A stretch of 64,000 bases of DNA from Treponema pallidum subsp. pallidum str. Nichols (GCF_000410535.2 NC_021490.2:62001-126000); one strand, 5' to 3'; shown: positions 41,902 through 51,763, numbered from the stretch's first letter. The notes: a model not told the origin generated them from the letters alone. Program-made: numbers and translations.

Positions 41902-43847
41902 TGACGTCCACCCAGGCGCGTATACGTGAGGCAGTCCGTGCAGGGAGCGTCCGAGATTATGCGCGTGCTATCCGTATTCTTGAAGAGCTTGCCGCTTCAG
42001 GAAAGGCAGAAGGATGTCATCACCCAGATGGCGGTGCGGTGTATGAGAGGGGGGCACAGGAAGAGTGGAATGAGGGGTCGTCTGAGTCGCACGCGCACGG
42101 TGGGGATGGTACGCAGGACGCGTATCCTGAGATTTATTTGTATCTTGCGCGTGCATACCACGCACAAAGGCAGTATGCGCGCGCGGTAGCGTACGCTACT
42201 GTGTATTCTAGGCGCGTGCCGCGCGACGGCGCAGGTTGGTTCTTTTTGGGAAGGAGCTATCTTGCACTGCATCAGGGGGGGTATGCGGTTGCAGCGCTTC
42301 GGCGCAGTGTACGAGAAAATCCTGCCTCTCTTGGGGCGCAGGCGCTGTTAGGACTCGCCTATCTGCGGAGTAAGAAGCCGCGTGCAGCGCGCATGGTGTT
42401 TGAGCAAGCACTTGCGCAGTATCCAGACAATAAGCGTTTGAACGCAGGGTATTTGAATTCGCTTTTTGTAGAAGCAGTGCAGCATCTAAAACGGGGGAGC
42501 GCAGATCTTGCGCGTCAGATGTTTACGTTTCTGATTAATCAGGATGTAGACGGGGTTGCGCCACGTTTATACTTGGCGCACGCGTTTCGTTCTTTGAAAC
42601 ATTTTCCTGAAGCGCTTACCCAGTATCGTGCAGCAAGCGCATTTGCGCCGCACGATCCTGCCCTCAAGTGGTACGAAGCGGCCATGCTTGTAGAAATGGG
42701 GTGTCTGTCGCAGGCGGCAGCGTTGCTGTCGACGTTGGGTGTTTCCATCGAGCGTGATCAGATTTCGGATCGTTTTCTAGTGATGGGCGCCGTGCGCAAG
42801 CACATGGAGGAGGGGGCGTGGGCTCGTGCCGCTTCTGCAGCGCATTTATACCTGAAAACTTTTGGGGGTTCTGTAGAAATTCACCTGCTAATGGCAGAGG
42901 TTCACCGGCGTGCGGGGCGCGTGAACGTGGCTTTGAACCACTACACGCGTGCGATGAAAATAGAACCGAAAAATTGTTATCCGCATTATGGTCTTATGGT
43001 GTGTTTGCAGGAAGCGAGGCGCTGGCAAGAGCTGGCAAAGGCAATCAGACGTGCAGAAGGCGCAGGGTGCGACGCGCAGGATTGCTACTACTACCGGGTG
43101 ATTACAGCTGCCCATTTGAGCAATCCTCCCGAGGAGGTGTTACCGCATCTGCAAGAACTTGCGCGTGGAGGGAAGGCCGATCAGCTTTTGTTCAATGCTC
43201 TTGGGGTAACGTATGTGCGACTGGGAATGGCAGATCTCGCACTTCGCTGGTATGAAAAAACCCTTCTTCTGGATGCAGAGGACGAAGAAGCGTGCGTGGG
43301 ACTGATCGCCTGCTACGAGGCGCTCTGCGACGACGCGCGCGCGTACACCCAGTATGGAGCGTACCTGTCCCGCTGGAGGGACAATCGGGTTATCCGCAAG
43401 GATTTTATAGCCTTTCTTGAGAGAACAGAACGGTGGTCCGAAGCGGCGGACCACATCGAGTTGCTCGCCTCGGGTGAGCGAGGGGGTTTTTGGGGTACTC
43501 GCCTTGCGTTTGCGCGTAAAAAAGCCGGCCAGTACAGGCAGGCTGCAATTATCTACCGGGCGCTCTTACGTCAGAGACCGGACGAGCGGGTTTTACTGCA
43601 CAACTTGGTATACTGTCTTGACAAGATGGGGCAGGCAGACGCAGGGCTAAGGCTGCTCCGCGCTGCGTGCAACGCGTTTGGGACGAGCGTGGAATCACGC
43701 CTGATTGAAGGGGTGCTGTGCTTACACACAAGACGCATCAACGCGGCAATCCGCACACTCCGCGCGGTCCTAGAACAGCAACCAGGCTACACCGCAGCGA
43801 GCGAGCTCCTGGCAAAGGCCTACGCGCTGGCGAGTAGCCGGGCCTAG
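41901..43847 (+). CDS. Large tetratricopeptide-repeat protein
   Basis: 648 aa, almost entirely helical repeats. About a dozen TPR-like units can be seen, for example [80 protein letters not shown]. Residues 38-78 or so are a Gly/His/Glu-rich low-complexity insert. There is no signal peptide or enzymatic motif; a scaffold role is likely. The ATG overlaps the pta stop (TAATG) and has no separate ribosome-binding site. A hairpin follows at 43897-43915. Confidence 0.85.
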
Positions 43848-43896
43848 GCATGGGCGCGCTTCTTCCTGACCAATCCCCCAAGAGGGAAACGAGCTA

Positions 43897-43915
43897 GCCA
43901 CGTTCGGAGCGTGGC
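43897..43915. terminator. Hairpin between convergent TPR and dksA-like genes
   Basis: GCCACG (43897-43902), 7-nt loop, CGTGGC (43910-43915): a perfect 6-bp stem between two converging genes. There is no U-run on either side. Confidence 0.4.
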
Positions 43916-43920
43916 GCACC

Positions 43921-44283
43921 CTAAAAGGCACGCCGCTTTGACTCACGCGCGCTTTGGCACTCAATGCACATGAGCGAGTAGGGGATGGCGCGCAGCCGAT
44001 CCTCGGGGATAGATTCGCCGCAATCGGCGCATTTCCCGTAGCGTCCCTGTTCGATACGCAAAAGCGCAGACTCGATCTGTTGTAGACATCTGAGATCCTT
44101 TGCGCTCAAAGACTCGAGCATCTTACGATCCATGTCATCAGAGGCAATATCGGCAGAATCCTTAGGGTCCACCCCGGCGACAATCGCTTGAAAATCTTCA
44201 TTGTTGGTTGTCAGCGAACGCGCAAGCGAGCGCTTGCGCTCTACTAAGCTCACTTTCATTTCCTCAACAAACGACTGATCCAC
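43921..44283 (-). CDS. dksA: DksA/TraR-family zinc-finger protein
   Basis: 120 aa from GTG 44283 (AGGAG 6 nt upstream); a GTG at 44319 is open but less well placed. An N-terminal helical hairpin (VEEMKVSLVERKRSLARSL and MLESLSAKDLRCLQQIESAL) has an acidic bend IASDDMD. The C-terminal four-Cys zinc finger is KCADCGESIPEDRLRAIP followed by LMCIECQ. DksA-type proteins bind the RNA polymerase secondary channel and adjust promoters, often with (p)ppGpp. Length and coiled-coil support DksA-like rather than the shorter TraR. Divergent from infA. Confidence 0.87.
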   Translation of the reverse strand: MDQSFVEEMKVSLVERKRSLARSLTTNNEDFQAIVAGVDPKDSADIASDDMDRKMLESLSAKDLRCLQQIESALLRIEQGRYGKCADCGESIPEDRLRAIPYSLMCIECQSARESKRRAF

Positions 44284-44331
44284 CTGACACTCCTGTATGC
44301 GGTACAACGTACCCGGCACCCACCAGTCTGA

Positions 44332-44360
44332 TTGACAGCACCCGACCTAGAGCGTAGACT
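44332..44360 (+). promoter_or_regulatory. Strong sigma-70 promoter of infA
   Basis: TTGACA (44332-44337), 17-nt spacer, TAGACT (44355-44360). Initiation near 44367 gives a leader of about 86 nt, which contains a CGTCC/GGACG hairpin (44378-44394) and a short ORF. Confidence 0.75.
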
Positions 44361-44393
44361 GCTGGAGGGACCGCTCCGTCCATTATACGGACG

Positions 44394-44456
44394 ATGGAGG
44401 GAAAAGGCAATGTTCTGCCCGGCAGGTTGCGTCCGGTGCACGTGGAGGGTCAGTGA
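44394..44456 (+). CDS. Possible 20-codon leader ORF before infA
   Basis: ATG 44394 opens [20 protein letters not shown] and stops at a TGA that overlaps the infA GTG start as GTGA. It has no clear ribosome-binding site. The exact overlap would allow translational coupling, but chance cannot be excluded. Confidence 0.25.
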   Translation: MEGKGNVLPGRLRPVHVEGQ

Positions 44457-44671
44457 CGAAAGAAGAAGCAATCGAGGTGGACGGAGTGGTTAAGGAAGCG
44501 CTGCCGAACACCACCTTTAGAGTGCAATTGCAGAATGGGCACGAGATCCTTGCGTATCTTTCAGGTCGGATGCGCAAGCACTACATCCGTATCGTGCCCG
44601 GAGACTCGGTGAAGGTCGCGCTCTCACCCTACGACCTCTCCCGCGGCAGAATTATGTTTCGTGAGCGTTAG
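44453..44671 (+). CDS. infA: Translation initiation factor IF-1
   Basis: 72-residue OB-fold factor that blocks the ribosomal A site during initiation. The sequence [38 protein letters not shown] and [15 protein letters not shown] is unmistakable IF-1. GTG start, GGAGG 4 nt upstream. It has its own strong promoter and an 86-nt structured leader and is followed directly by an 8-bp perfect terminator stem, so it is a single-gene unit. Confidence 0.97.
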   Translation: MTKEEAIEVDGVVKEALPNTTFRVQLQNGHEILAYLSGRMRKHYIRIVPGDSVKVALSPYDLSRGRIMFRER

Positions 44672-44674
44672 ATT

Positions 44675-44694
44675 CCTCTCTCGCAGGAGAGAGG
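44675..44694. terminator. Strong hairpin after infA
   Basis: CCTCTCTC (44675-44682), GCAG loop, GAGAGAGG (44687-44694): a perfect 8-bp stem 3 nt after the infA stop and before the convergent J-domain gene. The plus-strand flank is pyrimidine-rich (TGCTTGCTCCTCTTT). Confidence 0.6.
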
Positions 44695-44723
44695 TGCTTG
44701 CTCCTCTTTAGCAGCGGGGTTGC

Positions 44724-45380
44724 TCATCCTTCAAGGAGGATTGAGAGTCCTGCCCTCAGGGTGTGCACTCCGCGCGCCAGGCAGGACACGCTGAATGCGA
44801 TCCCGAAGAAGCCAAATACTAAAAAGAAGCGTAGCCCGAATAGAGCCAGGAGGACGAGCGCCGCTCCCTGAATGAGAAGGCGCGCCCCGTCTTTCCTGGA
44901 GCCCGTGCGCGCGGTAGGACCCGCCGGATCGGGCGGAGCGTCTGCACTGCTCCAATAACTCCACCCATTTCCAGGAAAACCACCGAAGAAAGTGTACCAT
45001 CCCTCGAAGTGTTCGGTTTCCCGCGCGTGCCCTCTCCAGGGACCGTGCGTGTGTGTGTAGCGGGTGCGCGCTCCTGCCTTGTCGTCCGTACCTGAGGTCC
45101 AAGCGCCAAAGCCCTCTGAGGCGTCGCGTCCTGCACGCGAGGACCAAAATGCGCCACCTGCGCGTTCGGCATCGTAGCGTGCGCGTGATGCACGGTCAGA
45201 GAGGACGGCGTAAGCTGCGTTGATCCTTTTAAACTGGTCCTCCGCACACGCGTCGCCCGGATTTTTATCCGGATGATACTTAAGCGCCTGCGCGCGAAAA
45301 GCTTTCTTAATGTGTTCCTCAGAAGCATCGGCAGCAACGCCCAGTATGGCGTAATGGTCAGGAACAGTGCGCTCGCTCAT
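44724..45380 (-). CDS. J-domain membrane protein (DnaJ-like)
   Basis: 218 aa. Residues 7-70 form a complete J domain: [30 protein letters not shown] with the H36-P37-D38 tripeptide that stimulates DnaK, and [18 protein letters not shown]. There is no Gly/Phe region, zinc finger or CTD, so it is not DnaJ itself. A Gly/Trp/Ser-rich middle leads to two hydrophobic segments at 168-205 that anchor it in the membrane. It probably brings DnaK to a membrane client. Four nt after the UMP-kinase-like gene. Confidence 0.85.
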   Translation of the reverse strand: MSERTVPDHYAILGVAADASEEHIKKAFRAQALKYHPDKNPGDACAEDQFKRINAAYAVLSDRASRARYDAERAGGAFWSSRAGRDASEGFGAWTSGTDDKAGARTRYTHTHGPWRGHARETEHFEGWYTFFGGFPGNGWSYWSSADAPPDPAGPTARTGSRKDGARLLIQGAALVLLALFGLRFFLVFGFFGIAFSVSCLARGVHTLRAGLSILLEG

Positions 45381-45383
45381 CGT

Positions 45384-46139
45384 TTACCCAATGGTGGTCC
45401 CCACGAACTCTTGCCTGTTCAGGATGCGCTCCAAATTCGGTAAGTCACGCCCTGTTGCGCAAATGACCTGAATTCCCGACTTTTTTGCCCGGACACTAGC
45501 GACTGGGTCAAAGGGGACATGGCTGCCCGGTACCCACTCCTTGTCGACAAGGAGGAGGAAATCATCCCAGGAGAGGGATGTGAGCGCCTTCGCATCCTTG
45601 TCTGAACGAGGATCCCCCGTGTACACATGCGCAACGTCGGAAAGGTTAATAACCGTCTTTGCAGAATAACGCTCTGCAAGGAGCACAGCGTCGGTGTCGG
45701 TGGAAAAACCCGGTTTCCAACCAGCAGCAACGAGCACCTGACCTGAAAAAACGTTCGCCGCAGTCGGGTCATACACGACCGGATTTGGACAAAGGATTCC
45801 AAAAAGGGATTTGAGCAGCTGCGCGTTCAAACGCGTAGCCATGATGCCAATCCAGTCAAGTTCAACGTGTTCGGCCGTGGCATACAGCTCCCTGTCTTCC
45901 TGATTATCGCCCTCGTGCGCAGGTTTCGCACAGGCCGGAGAAGACAGGCTCCGGCGTAGCGCACGATAGGCGTTTTGATAAGTGCGCGCAGGTGCACCAC
46001 CGCCTGAAACGACAATGAGCTTCCGTGAGGCGTCTTCGTATAGGTACCGTTGAACGGAACGAACGAACCGCCCGAGAAGCTCTATGTCGGGCGTCTCAGG
46101 CGCAACGATGGAACCTCCAAGTGACAGAACGGTGACCAT
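45384..46139 (-). CDS. Amino-acid-kinase-family enzyme, probable archaeal-type UMP kinase
   Basis: 251 aa from ATG 46139, which follows GAGAGGG at 4 nt. Fold signatures: VTVLSLGGSIVAP (phosphate loop), KLIVVSGGGAPARTYQNAYR, a long loop with acidic residues, ATRLNAQLLKSLFG, GWKPGFSTDTDAVLLAE and TVINLSDVAHVYTGDPR. This order fits uridylate kinase of the archaeal/spirochaetal subgroup better than bacterial PyrH or glutamate 5-kinase. It would make UDP from UMP. The frame extends upstream to 46283 without a good start. Confidence 0.75.
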   Translation of the reverse strand: MVTVLSLGGSIVAPETPDIELLGRFVRSVQRYLYEDASRKLIVVSGGGAPARTYQNAYRALRRSLSSPACAKPAHEGDNQEDRELYATAEHVELDWIGIMATRLNAQLLKSLFGILCPNPVVYDPTAANVFSGQVLVAAGWKPGFSTDTDAVLLAERYSAKTVINLSDVAHVYTGDPRSDKDAKALTSLSWDDFLLLVDKEWVPGSHVPFDPVASVRAKKSGIQVICATGRDLPNLERILNRQEFVGTTIG

Positions 46140-46333
46140 GAAACCCTCTCGCCGGCATCGTAACGCAAAGAGACCCTTTGGATCCAGGCCCTGTGTGTAT
46201 CTGGCATTGCGTCCCAGCGTGCACGGGGCGATGGAGTGTTCTACACGGGCGACACAGACTCCTAGTTCTTGTATTCTGTGCAAAAACCGACGTAAAAACT
46301 GTATCTCCGTAGTCTAGTGAGTGTTCTCTGTGC

Positions 46334-46936
46334 ATGAGTTGCTCCCGTACGACCGGTGCTTTACGCGCGGTCCCCCTTGTGTTCCGTTCCGTCCTGGTGC
46401 TTGCGGTGTGGGGTGTTTCCTGCGTACAAGCCGCCGATGTGGCGCACAATGCGGATGTACCTTCCCGCTCGCTGAAGGCGCTCGAGCGTTTCCGTTTTTT
46501 TGTGTATCCCAAGCCGCTCGACCTTTCTAGTGACTTTCATGCGAAGGCCTTGAAGGGGGAGGCACTGGTTCCTAGCCTTTTCAAGGGAAAGGTGACGCTT
46601 TTGAACTTTTGGGCTACGTGGTGTCCGCCCTGTCGTGCGGAGATGCCGTCTATGGATCGCATGCAGGCTCTTATGAGGGGGAATGACTTTCAGATTGTCG
46701 CGGTCAACGTTGGTGACTCGAGAAAACAGGTGGAAAGTTTTATCGCGCGTGGAAAGCATACCTTTCCTATCTATCTTGACGAGGAGGGGAGTTTGGGGAG
46801 TGTTTTTGCTTCCCGTGGTCTGCCAACTACTTATGTTGTGGACAAGGCAGGGCGCATCGTGGCAGTGGTTGTCGGGAGTGTGGAGTATGACCAACCAGAG
46901 CTAGTGGCTCTCTTTAAGGAACTGGCGCGTGACTAG
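46334..46936 (+). CDS. Thioredoxin-like exported thiol-disulfide protein (TlpA/ResA type)
   Basis: 200 aa. An N-terminal hydrophobic segment (14-33) ends near a possible AxA cleavage site and so exports the protein. The thioredoxin domain has LLNFWATWCPPCRAEMPSM with active-site Cys97 and Cys100, the WCPPC of TlpA/ResA/CcmG proteins, and GLPTTYVVDKAGRI with the cis-Pro. Its stop overlaps the ccdA-like gene by 8 nt, so electrons probably pass from CcdA to this protein and then to envelope targets. The ribosome-binding site is weak. Confidence 0.88.
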   Translation: MSCSRTTGALRAVPLVFRSVLVLAVWGVSCVQAADVAHNADVPSRSLKALERFRFFVYPKPLDLSSDFHAKALKGEALVPSLFKGKVTLLNFWATWCPPCRAEMPSMDRMQALMRGNDFQIVAVNVGDSRKQVESFIARGKHTFPIYLDEEGSLGSVFASRGLPTTYVVDKAGRIVAVVVGSVEYDQPELVALFKELARD

Positions 46937-47723
46937 TGTCCCCGGCGTTGTGGGTTCCTTTTTGGCCGGGTTGCTTTCTTTTCTCAGTCCCTGCGTCCTG
47001 CCGCTTATTCCGGCGTACGTCTCTTTCATTTCGGGAGAATCGCTCGGTTCTATCCGGGCGGGGGCGGCGCGGCTCCAGGTTTTTCTCAGCAGTGTTTTTT
47101 TTGTATTAGGACTGACGACGGTTTTTGTGTTGTTTTCAATCGTATTTAGCGGAGGGGTGCAGCTTGCAGGTGCGGGTGTGCTCACTGTGCTCACGCGTGT
47201 AGCGGGCGTGGGGGTGATACTCCTCGGCTTAAACACAATCTTCGACGTGGTTCCGTTTTTGCGTGTGGAAAGGCGTATGCACACAACGGTGCGACGGGTG
47301 GGTGTGTTTCGTGCGTATCTTTTTGGGTTGCTGTTCGCAACGGGATGGACTCCGTGCGTGGGGCCGATTCTCTCTTCTCTGTTGTTCTATGCGGCGAGTT
47401 CTGGGCAGCTGCTCCACGCAGCAGGGCTCCTGACCGTGTATGCACTGGGATTGGGACTTCCCTTCGTGTTTGCAGGGATCTTTTTTGGACGTGCGGAGCG
47501 GGTGTTTGCGTGGGTAAAGAGTCACATGCACGCAGTAAAGCTCGCCTCCGGGATGTTGATCGTCTTTTTCGGACTGCTGATGCTAACGTCGGGGTTGCAG
47601 GCACTCAGTCGGCTTTTTCTACGGGCAGGATTCGCGTTAGAGGAATACTCGACGCGGGGAATAACCCCTCTTCGGCAAATAGCGGCACTTCTTGCGCAGT
47701 GGTTTTTGTACCAGGGGGTTTGA
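46929..47723 (+). CDS. ccdA: CcdA/DsbD-family membrane thiol transporter
   Basis: 264 aa, six or more transmembrane helices. Redox cysteines lie in FLSPCVLPLIPAYVS (first helix) and WTPCVGPILSSLLFYAASSG (fourth helix); both are the family's proline-flanked positions. It carries reducing equivalents from cytoplasmic thioredoxin across the inner membrane. GTG 46929 follows AAGGAA at 7 nt and overlaps the upstream gene. The pair at 46334 and 46929 forms a compact thiol-reduction system; no cytochrome c maturation genes are in the window. Confidence 0.92.
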   Translation: MTSVPGVVGSFLAGLLSFLSPCVLPLIPAYVSFISGESLGSIRAGAARLQVFLSSVFFVLGLTTVFVLFSIVFSGGVQLAGAGVLTVLTRVAGVGVILLGLNTIFDVVPFLRVERRMHTTVRRVGVFRAYLFGLLFATGWTPCVGPILSSLLFYAASSGQLLHAAGLLTVYALGLGLPFVFAGIFFGRAERVFAWVKSHMHAVKLASGMLIVFFGLLMLTSGLQALSRLFLRAGFALEEYSTRGITPLRQIAALLAQWFLYQGV

Positions 47724-47760
47724 GCGCGAGCGGCTTTGGGGCTGTGCGGGTGGGTAGCCA

Positions 47761-49734
47761 TCACGTAAATAGTTTTTTGATGCGTGTGAAGGCCCGCGTG
47801 ACCTCTTCCTCGCTTATTTTTCCTTCCGGTGCATGGGCGCGCACCAGGTGTTTGGGAATTTCGTCCAGAAAGGGGGAGGCGGTGCGCTCTTCCCTTTTTC
47901 CGCCGCGTTTCCTTGTGCGGCAGTGTGTCAGGTACAACTTCTCTTTTGCGCGGGTAATTGCAACGTAGAAAAGGCGTCGTTCTTCCTCGATGCTGTGAAC
48001 CTCTTCTATACTTCGTTCGTGTGGAATGGTTCCCGCTTCCACGCCGGCGATAAACACTACGGGAAATTCCAGCCCCTTCGACGCATGAATTGTCATGAGC
48101 GACACAGCGCCCTCTGTTTCTTTTTGGACGTTATCGCGTGCTAGCAACGTAACGCGGTTTAGGTAGTCGTACAAGCTTCCGTGTTCTGAACTCTGTTCCC
48201 AGTGTTCGATGGATTCGACTAAGTGTTCGATTTGCAAGAATTTAAAACGTGCGGCATGTTCGTTTTTTTGGAATTCTTGGATGAGGTAATTAAAATACTG
48301 AATGTCTTCAACAAATTTGCGTACCTTGTACGCAAGATTTTTCCCCGAAAGTAGATGGGTACGCGCCTGGGTAATGAGCTGGAGAAAATTTTCCACAGCG
48401 GTACGATGTGATTCTTTTAAATCGACTGCATGTGTTTTATTGATAATTTGATTCAGTGCATTGAACACGGAACATTGTTGTGTATTAGCAATGTCGGAGA
48501 CTAGATGCAGTGTTTTTTTTCCAATTCCTCGCCTCGGGGTATTAATGATGCGTAATAGGTTGACATCGTCGTCAGGATTAGAAATTACCCGCAGATAACT
48601 GAGCACATCCTTTATTTCTTTCCTCTGAAAAAAGCTCATGCCGCCTGAGACACGGTATGGAATATTTTCTTGCAAAAATACGTCTTCAATTATGCGCATA
48701 AAACTATTCGTGCGGAGTAGGACTCCAAAACTACTGAAAGAATAGGATGCGCGTATTTGTTCTGCGAGAATCGTGTTTGCAATAAAGATTGCTTCATCAC
48801 GTTCCGTTTCGGGATTGAAGATTTCAATAGGTTTTCCTGAATCGTTACCGGACCACAGTGCCTTTTCCTTGCGTTGTGTATTGTGTGCGATAACGCCATT
48901 TGCGGCAGCCAAAATAGTTCCGGTGGAACGGTAATTTTGCTCTAAGGTAATTTCTGTGGCGTAGGGGAAGTCTTTTTCAAAAGAGAGAATATTGTCGTGG
49001 TGTGCTCCACGCCAAGAATAAATTGATTGATCATCGTCCCCTACTACACAGATATTTTGTGTAGCGAGCATTTTCATTAAACGGTACTGCTGTGCACTGG
49101 TGTCTTGGAATTCATCCACTAAAATGTAATGATAGCGACTCTTATATGAAGCAAGGATATCAGGATATTCACTGAAGATCTGGATTGGCAGTACGATCAA
49201 ATCGTCAAAGTCTACCGCATTAAATAATTTCAACGCAGTATGATATTCGTGCCAAAGAGCACGTTCCTTGTGCTGTAGCTCTTTTAAGTTCTTACGCTGC
49301 ATTTTAATAGCGGAAAAGAGCGTGCTCACGCAGTTTGTGTCAAGAACTTCTGGCAGGAGATGTACTTCCTTTGCTGCTTCGCGAATGAGAGCACGTTTAT
49401 CATTTTCATCATAAATGCTAAAGTTCTTCCTCCAGCCGAGAACATGGATATGTTCTCGCAAAATCGTAACGCCAAAAGCGTGAAAAGTACTGACGGTCGT
49501 GTTGCGTAAAGGTTTGCCCGTGAGAGCTTTAATACGTTCAGACATCTCGTGTGCGGCCTTGTTAGTGAAGGTCAGTGCAAGAATGCGCGATTGCAGAATA
49601 CCGCATTCGAGCATATACGCGATGCGCGCCGTGATTACGCGCGTTTTCCCTGAGCCTGCGCCGGCGATAATGAGAAGCGGTCCCTCAAGTGTGGTAACGG
49701 CTCGACGTTGCTCAGGATTAAGTGTAGAGAGCAT
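47761..49734 (-). CDS. UvrD/Rep/PcrA-type superfamily 1 DNA helicase
   Basis: 657 aa 3'-5' helicase. Motifs in order: Q-motif TLNPEQRRAV, Walker A IIAGAGSGKTRVI, Ia LTFTNKAAHEMSERI, II ILVDEFQDTSAQQY, III VVGDDDQSIYSWRGA, IV ITLEQNYRS, V VSLMTIHASKGLEFPVVFI and VI EERRLFYVAITRAKEKLYL. Length is nearer to Rep/PcrA than to long UvrD, and the C-terminal acidic tail is absent. Start ATG has no Shine-Dalgarno sequence and the -10 is not obvious. Divergent from recQ over under 100 nt, so a repair-gene pair. Confidence 0.92.
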   Translation of the reverse strand: MLSTLNPEQRRAVTTLEGPLLIIAGAGSGKTRVITARIAYMLECGILQSRILALTFTNKAAHEMSERIKALTGKPLRNTTVSTFHAFGVTILREHIHVLGWRKNFSIYDENDKRALIREAAKEVHLLPEVLDTNCVSTLFSAIKMQRKNLKELQHKERALWHEYHTALKLFNAVDFDDLIVLPIQIFSEYPDILASYKSRYHYILVDEFQDTSAQQYRLMKMLATQNICVVGDDDQSIYSWRGAHHDNILSFEKDFPYATEITLEQNYRSTGTILAAANGVIAHNTQRKEKALWSGNDSGKPIEIFNPETERDEAIFIANTILAEQIRASYSFSSFGVLLRTNSFMRIIEDVFLQENIPYRVSGGMSFFQRKEIKDVLSYLRVISNPDDDVNLLRIINTPRRGIGKKTLHLVSDIANTQQCSVFNALNQIINKTHAVDLKESHRTAVENFLQLITQARTHLLSGKNLAYKVRKFVEDIQYFNYLIQEFQKNEHAARFKFLQIEHLVESIEHWEQSSEHGSLYDYLNRVTLLARDNVQKETEGAVSLMTIHASKGLEFPVVFIAGVEAGTIPHERSIEEVHSIEEERRLFYVAITRAKEKLYLTHCRTRKRGGKREERTASPFLDEIPKHLVRAHAPEGKISEEEVTRAFTRIKKLFT

Positions 49735-49798
49735 AGACGCACAAGCGTAGCAAAATAGGGCGGAAAAAAGAATATCCGTATGTGGAAGGGCATAGACT

Positions 49799-51622
49799 GT
49801 GGGTAATACTTCAGATTGGGTAGAGATGGATGGATTGCGCTATGTGTATGCCGCGCAGGGTGCGGCCCCCATGCCTGCTCCTACGGATAATCCTGCTTGT
49901 GATGCGCACATGTCGCATGACGTCATAGCGCGTACTGCCCAAGCAGTTTTTGGTATTCGTGCGCTGTTTCCTTGGCAGCGCTTGGTAATTGCTAACATAC
50001 TGGATGCGGCGCATGCGTGTACACATACAACTCCGTTCGCTGCGGCAGGTTCTTCTCAAACCGATGCTACGAGGGTGACTCATGTGGATGACGCGCAGCC
50101 TGAGGATAATTTCGTCGGTGCCATGCAAGACACACGTTTTGATCAGGATGGCGTGTCACGCGCACATCAAGTGGTGCTATTGCCGACAGGTGCAGGAAAA
50201 TCGCTGTGTTTTCAAGTACCTGCCCTCTTTTTAGAGGGGCCGACGCTAGTGGTGTACCCACTGTTATCGCTCATGCGTGATCAGTGCCGTCGGATGCAGG
50301 CAGTGGGATTTTCGGTCATCTTGTTACGTGGTGGACTGAATGCGCAAGAGCGCGCGTACATGTATGCGCAGTTGGATAGGTGTGCTGAGGCGTATGGCCG
50401 GATGCGAGGCGTTACGCCTCCTGCACACCAGACGGCAGAATTTTCCCTTGCAGATTCGATCTCTTTTGATGCGTCACTCTTCTCTGATGACGTGAGTACC
50501 TTCTCGAAGGTGGTACATGTGGATGAACGTCTTGCTCAGAAAAGGACAGAAAGTCGAAGAGGTGTATGCATCATCGCAAGTCCAGAGATACTCACACAAC
50601 CTGCGCTGCGCGCACGCGTGCGTGCATGTCGCGTTGCGCATTTGGTTATTGATGAAGCGCACTGTGTGTCCGAGTGGGGAGATTCGTTTCGTCCTGATTA
50701 CGTGCGACTAGGCGAATTGGTGCAGGATCTTGCGCCTCAAGTGGTGACTGCATTTACGGCGACTGCAAGTCAAACAGTGCTTGCGCGCATCATGGAAGTG
50801 CTGTTTGGCGGTCGTGCGCACGTGTTGCAGGGAACAGTAGATCGCCCGAACATTCGATACACCGTACGCACGGTGCTGTGTAAGCAGACGGCACTGACTC
50901 AACTTGTAGCGCGTTGTGTGCGCCCTGCAGTTATTTTTTGTGCTCGTCGGGTACAGGTGGAGCGTGTAGCCCACCATTTGCGCACGTGTCTTTCTGACAC
51001 ACAGATACGTTTTTATCACGCAGGGTTGCAGAGGGAAGAAAAAGAAACAGTGGAGCGATGGTTTCATACCCATGATTCTGCCGTTTTGGTAACTACTTGC
51101 GCGTGGGGAATGGGAGTTGATAAGCCGAATGTACGTACGGTCATTCACGTGGATGCGCCACTGACTGTGGAGGCGTACGTACAGGAGGTTGGAAGAGCAG
51201 GACGGGACGGAATGCGTGCAGACGCATTTTTATTGTGGTCACCTCGAGATGCTCGCTCGATAGAAACACTGCCGCATGCACAACGGGTGCGTGCGCACGT
51301 GTTGCGCCACTTTGCTGAAAGCGGACGTTGTCGCCGCGCAGTTTTACTTGAGTCTTTGGGGGAACAGAATGTGTGTGCCGGATGTGATGTGTGTGCAGGC
51401 ACTGCACGTTTTGTATGTGAGGATGTAGAAGCGCTCTTACAGTTTTTGAAAAAGAATGCGCGCAGATTCACTGTATCATCGTTGGTGCAGCACCTCGCGC
51501 TACATCAGAAAGTGCTCAGTGTGGCGGATGTACGTGCCTTGCTATATTACGCGCTCGAAACAGGACGTGTGAAAAAAAAACATTCACTCTTGTGGGGTGA
51601 TGTCCTGTATGTTGCACGTTAA
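49799..51622 (+). CDS. recQ: RecQ-type superfamily 2 DNA helicase with two insertions
   Basis: 607 aa. Helicase motifs: FPWQRLVIANI (motif 0, usually FRPGQ), Walker A LLPTGAGKSLCFQVPA (128-143), VVYPLLSLMRDQ, DEAH in LVIDEAHCVSEWGDSFRPDY, AFTATASQTV, VTTCAWGMGVDKPNVR and EVGRAGRDGMRADAFLL. A zinc-binding CxxC pair (CAGCDVCAG) follows. There is no HRDC domain. Extra segments of roughly 45 aa (about 72-122) and 50 aa (about 200-252) interrupt the conserved core. GTG 49799 follows GGAAGGG at 8 nt; ATG 49829 is possible. Confidence 0.9.
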   Translation: MGNTSDWVEMDGLRYVYAAQGAAPMPAPTDNPACDAHMSHDVIARTAQAVFGIRALFPWQRLVIANILDAAHACTHTTPFAAAGSSQTDATRVTHVDDAQPEDNFVGAMQDTRFDQDGVSRAHQVVLLPTGAGKSLCFQVPALFLEGPTLVVYPLLSLMRDQCRRMQAVGFSVILLRGGLNAQERAYMYAQLDRCAEAYGRMRGVTPPAHQTAEFSLADSISFDASLFSDDVSTFSKVVHVDERLAQKRTESRRGVCIIASPEILTQPALRARVRACRVAHLVIDEAHCVSEWGDSFRPDYVRLGELVQDLAPQVVTAFTATASQTVLARIMEVLFGGRAHVLQGTVDRPNIRYTVRTVLCKQTALTQLVARCVRPAVIFCARRVQVERVAHHLRTCLSDTQIRFYHAGLQREEKETVERWFHTHDSAVLVTTCAWGMGVDKPNVRTVIHVDAPLTVEAYVQEVGRAGRDGMRADAFLLWSPRDARSIETLPHAQRVRAHVLRHFAESGRCRRAVLLESLGEQNVCAGCDVCAGTARFVCEDVEALLQFLKKNARRFTVSSLVQHLALHQKVLSVADVRALLYYALETGRVKKKHSLLWGDVLYVAR

Positions 51623-51763
51623 CGATTCTGCGAGCAAATCGTATCTGCAGGAAAGCAAGAAGGATGGCGAGAACATACAGTTGCCTTGTATATTCCGCGA
51701 GTTACGCGCATTTTTATGGCCGAGTGGTTAGCATTACTTCTACAGGTTTTTTATGCAATTTTA

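Noticed and set aside
47345-47968. 207-aa open frame overlapping ccdA and the helicase end
   Set aside because: It overlaps two well-supported genes in other frames; composition is Arg/Ser/Gly-biased and there is no motif.
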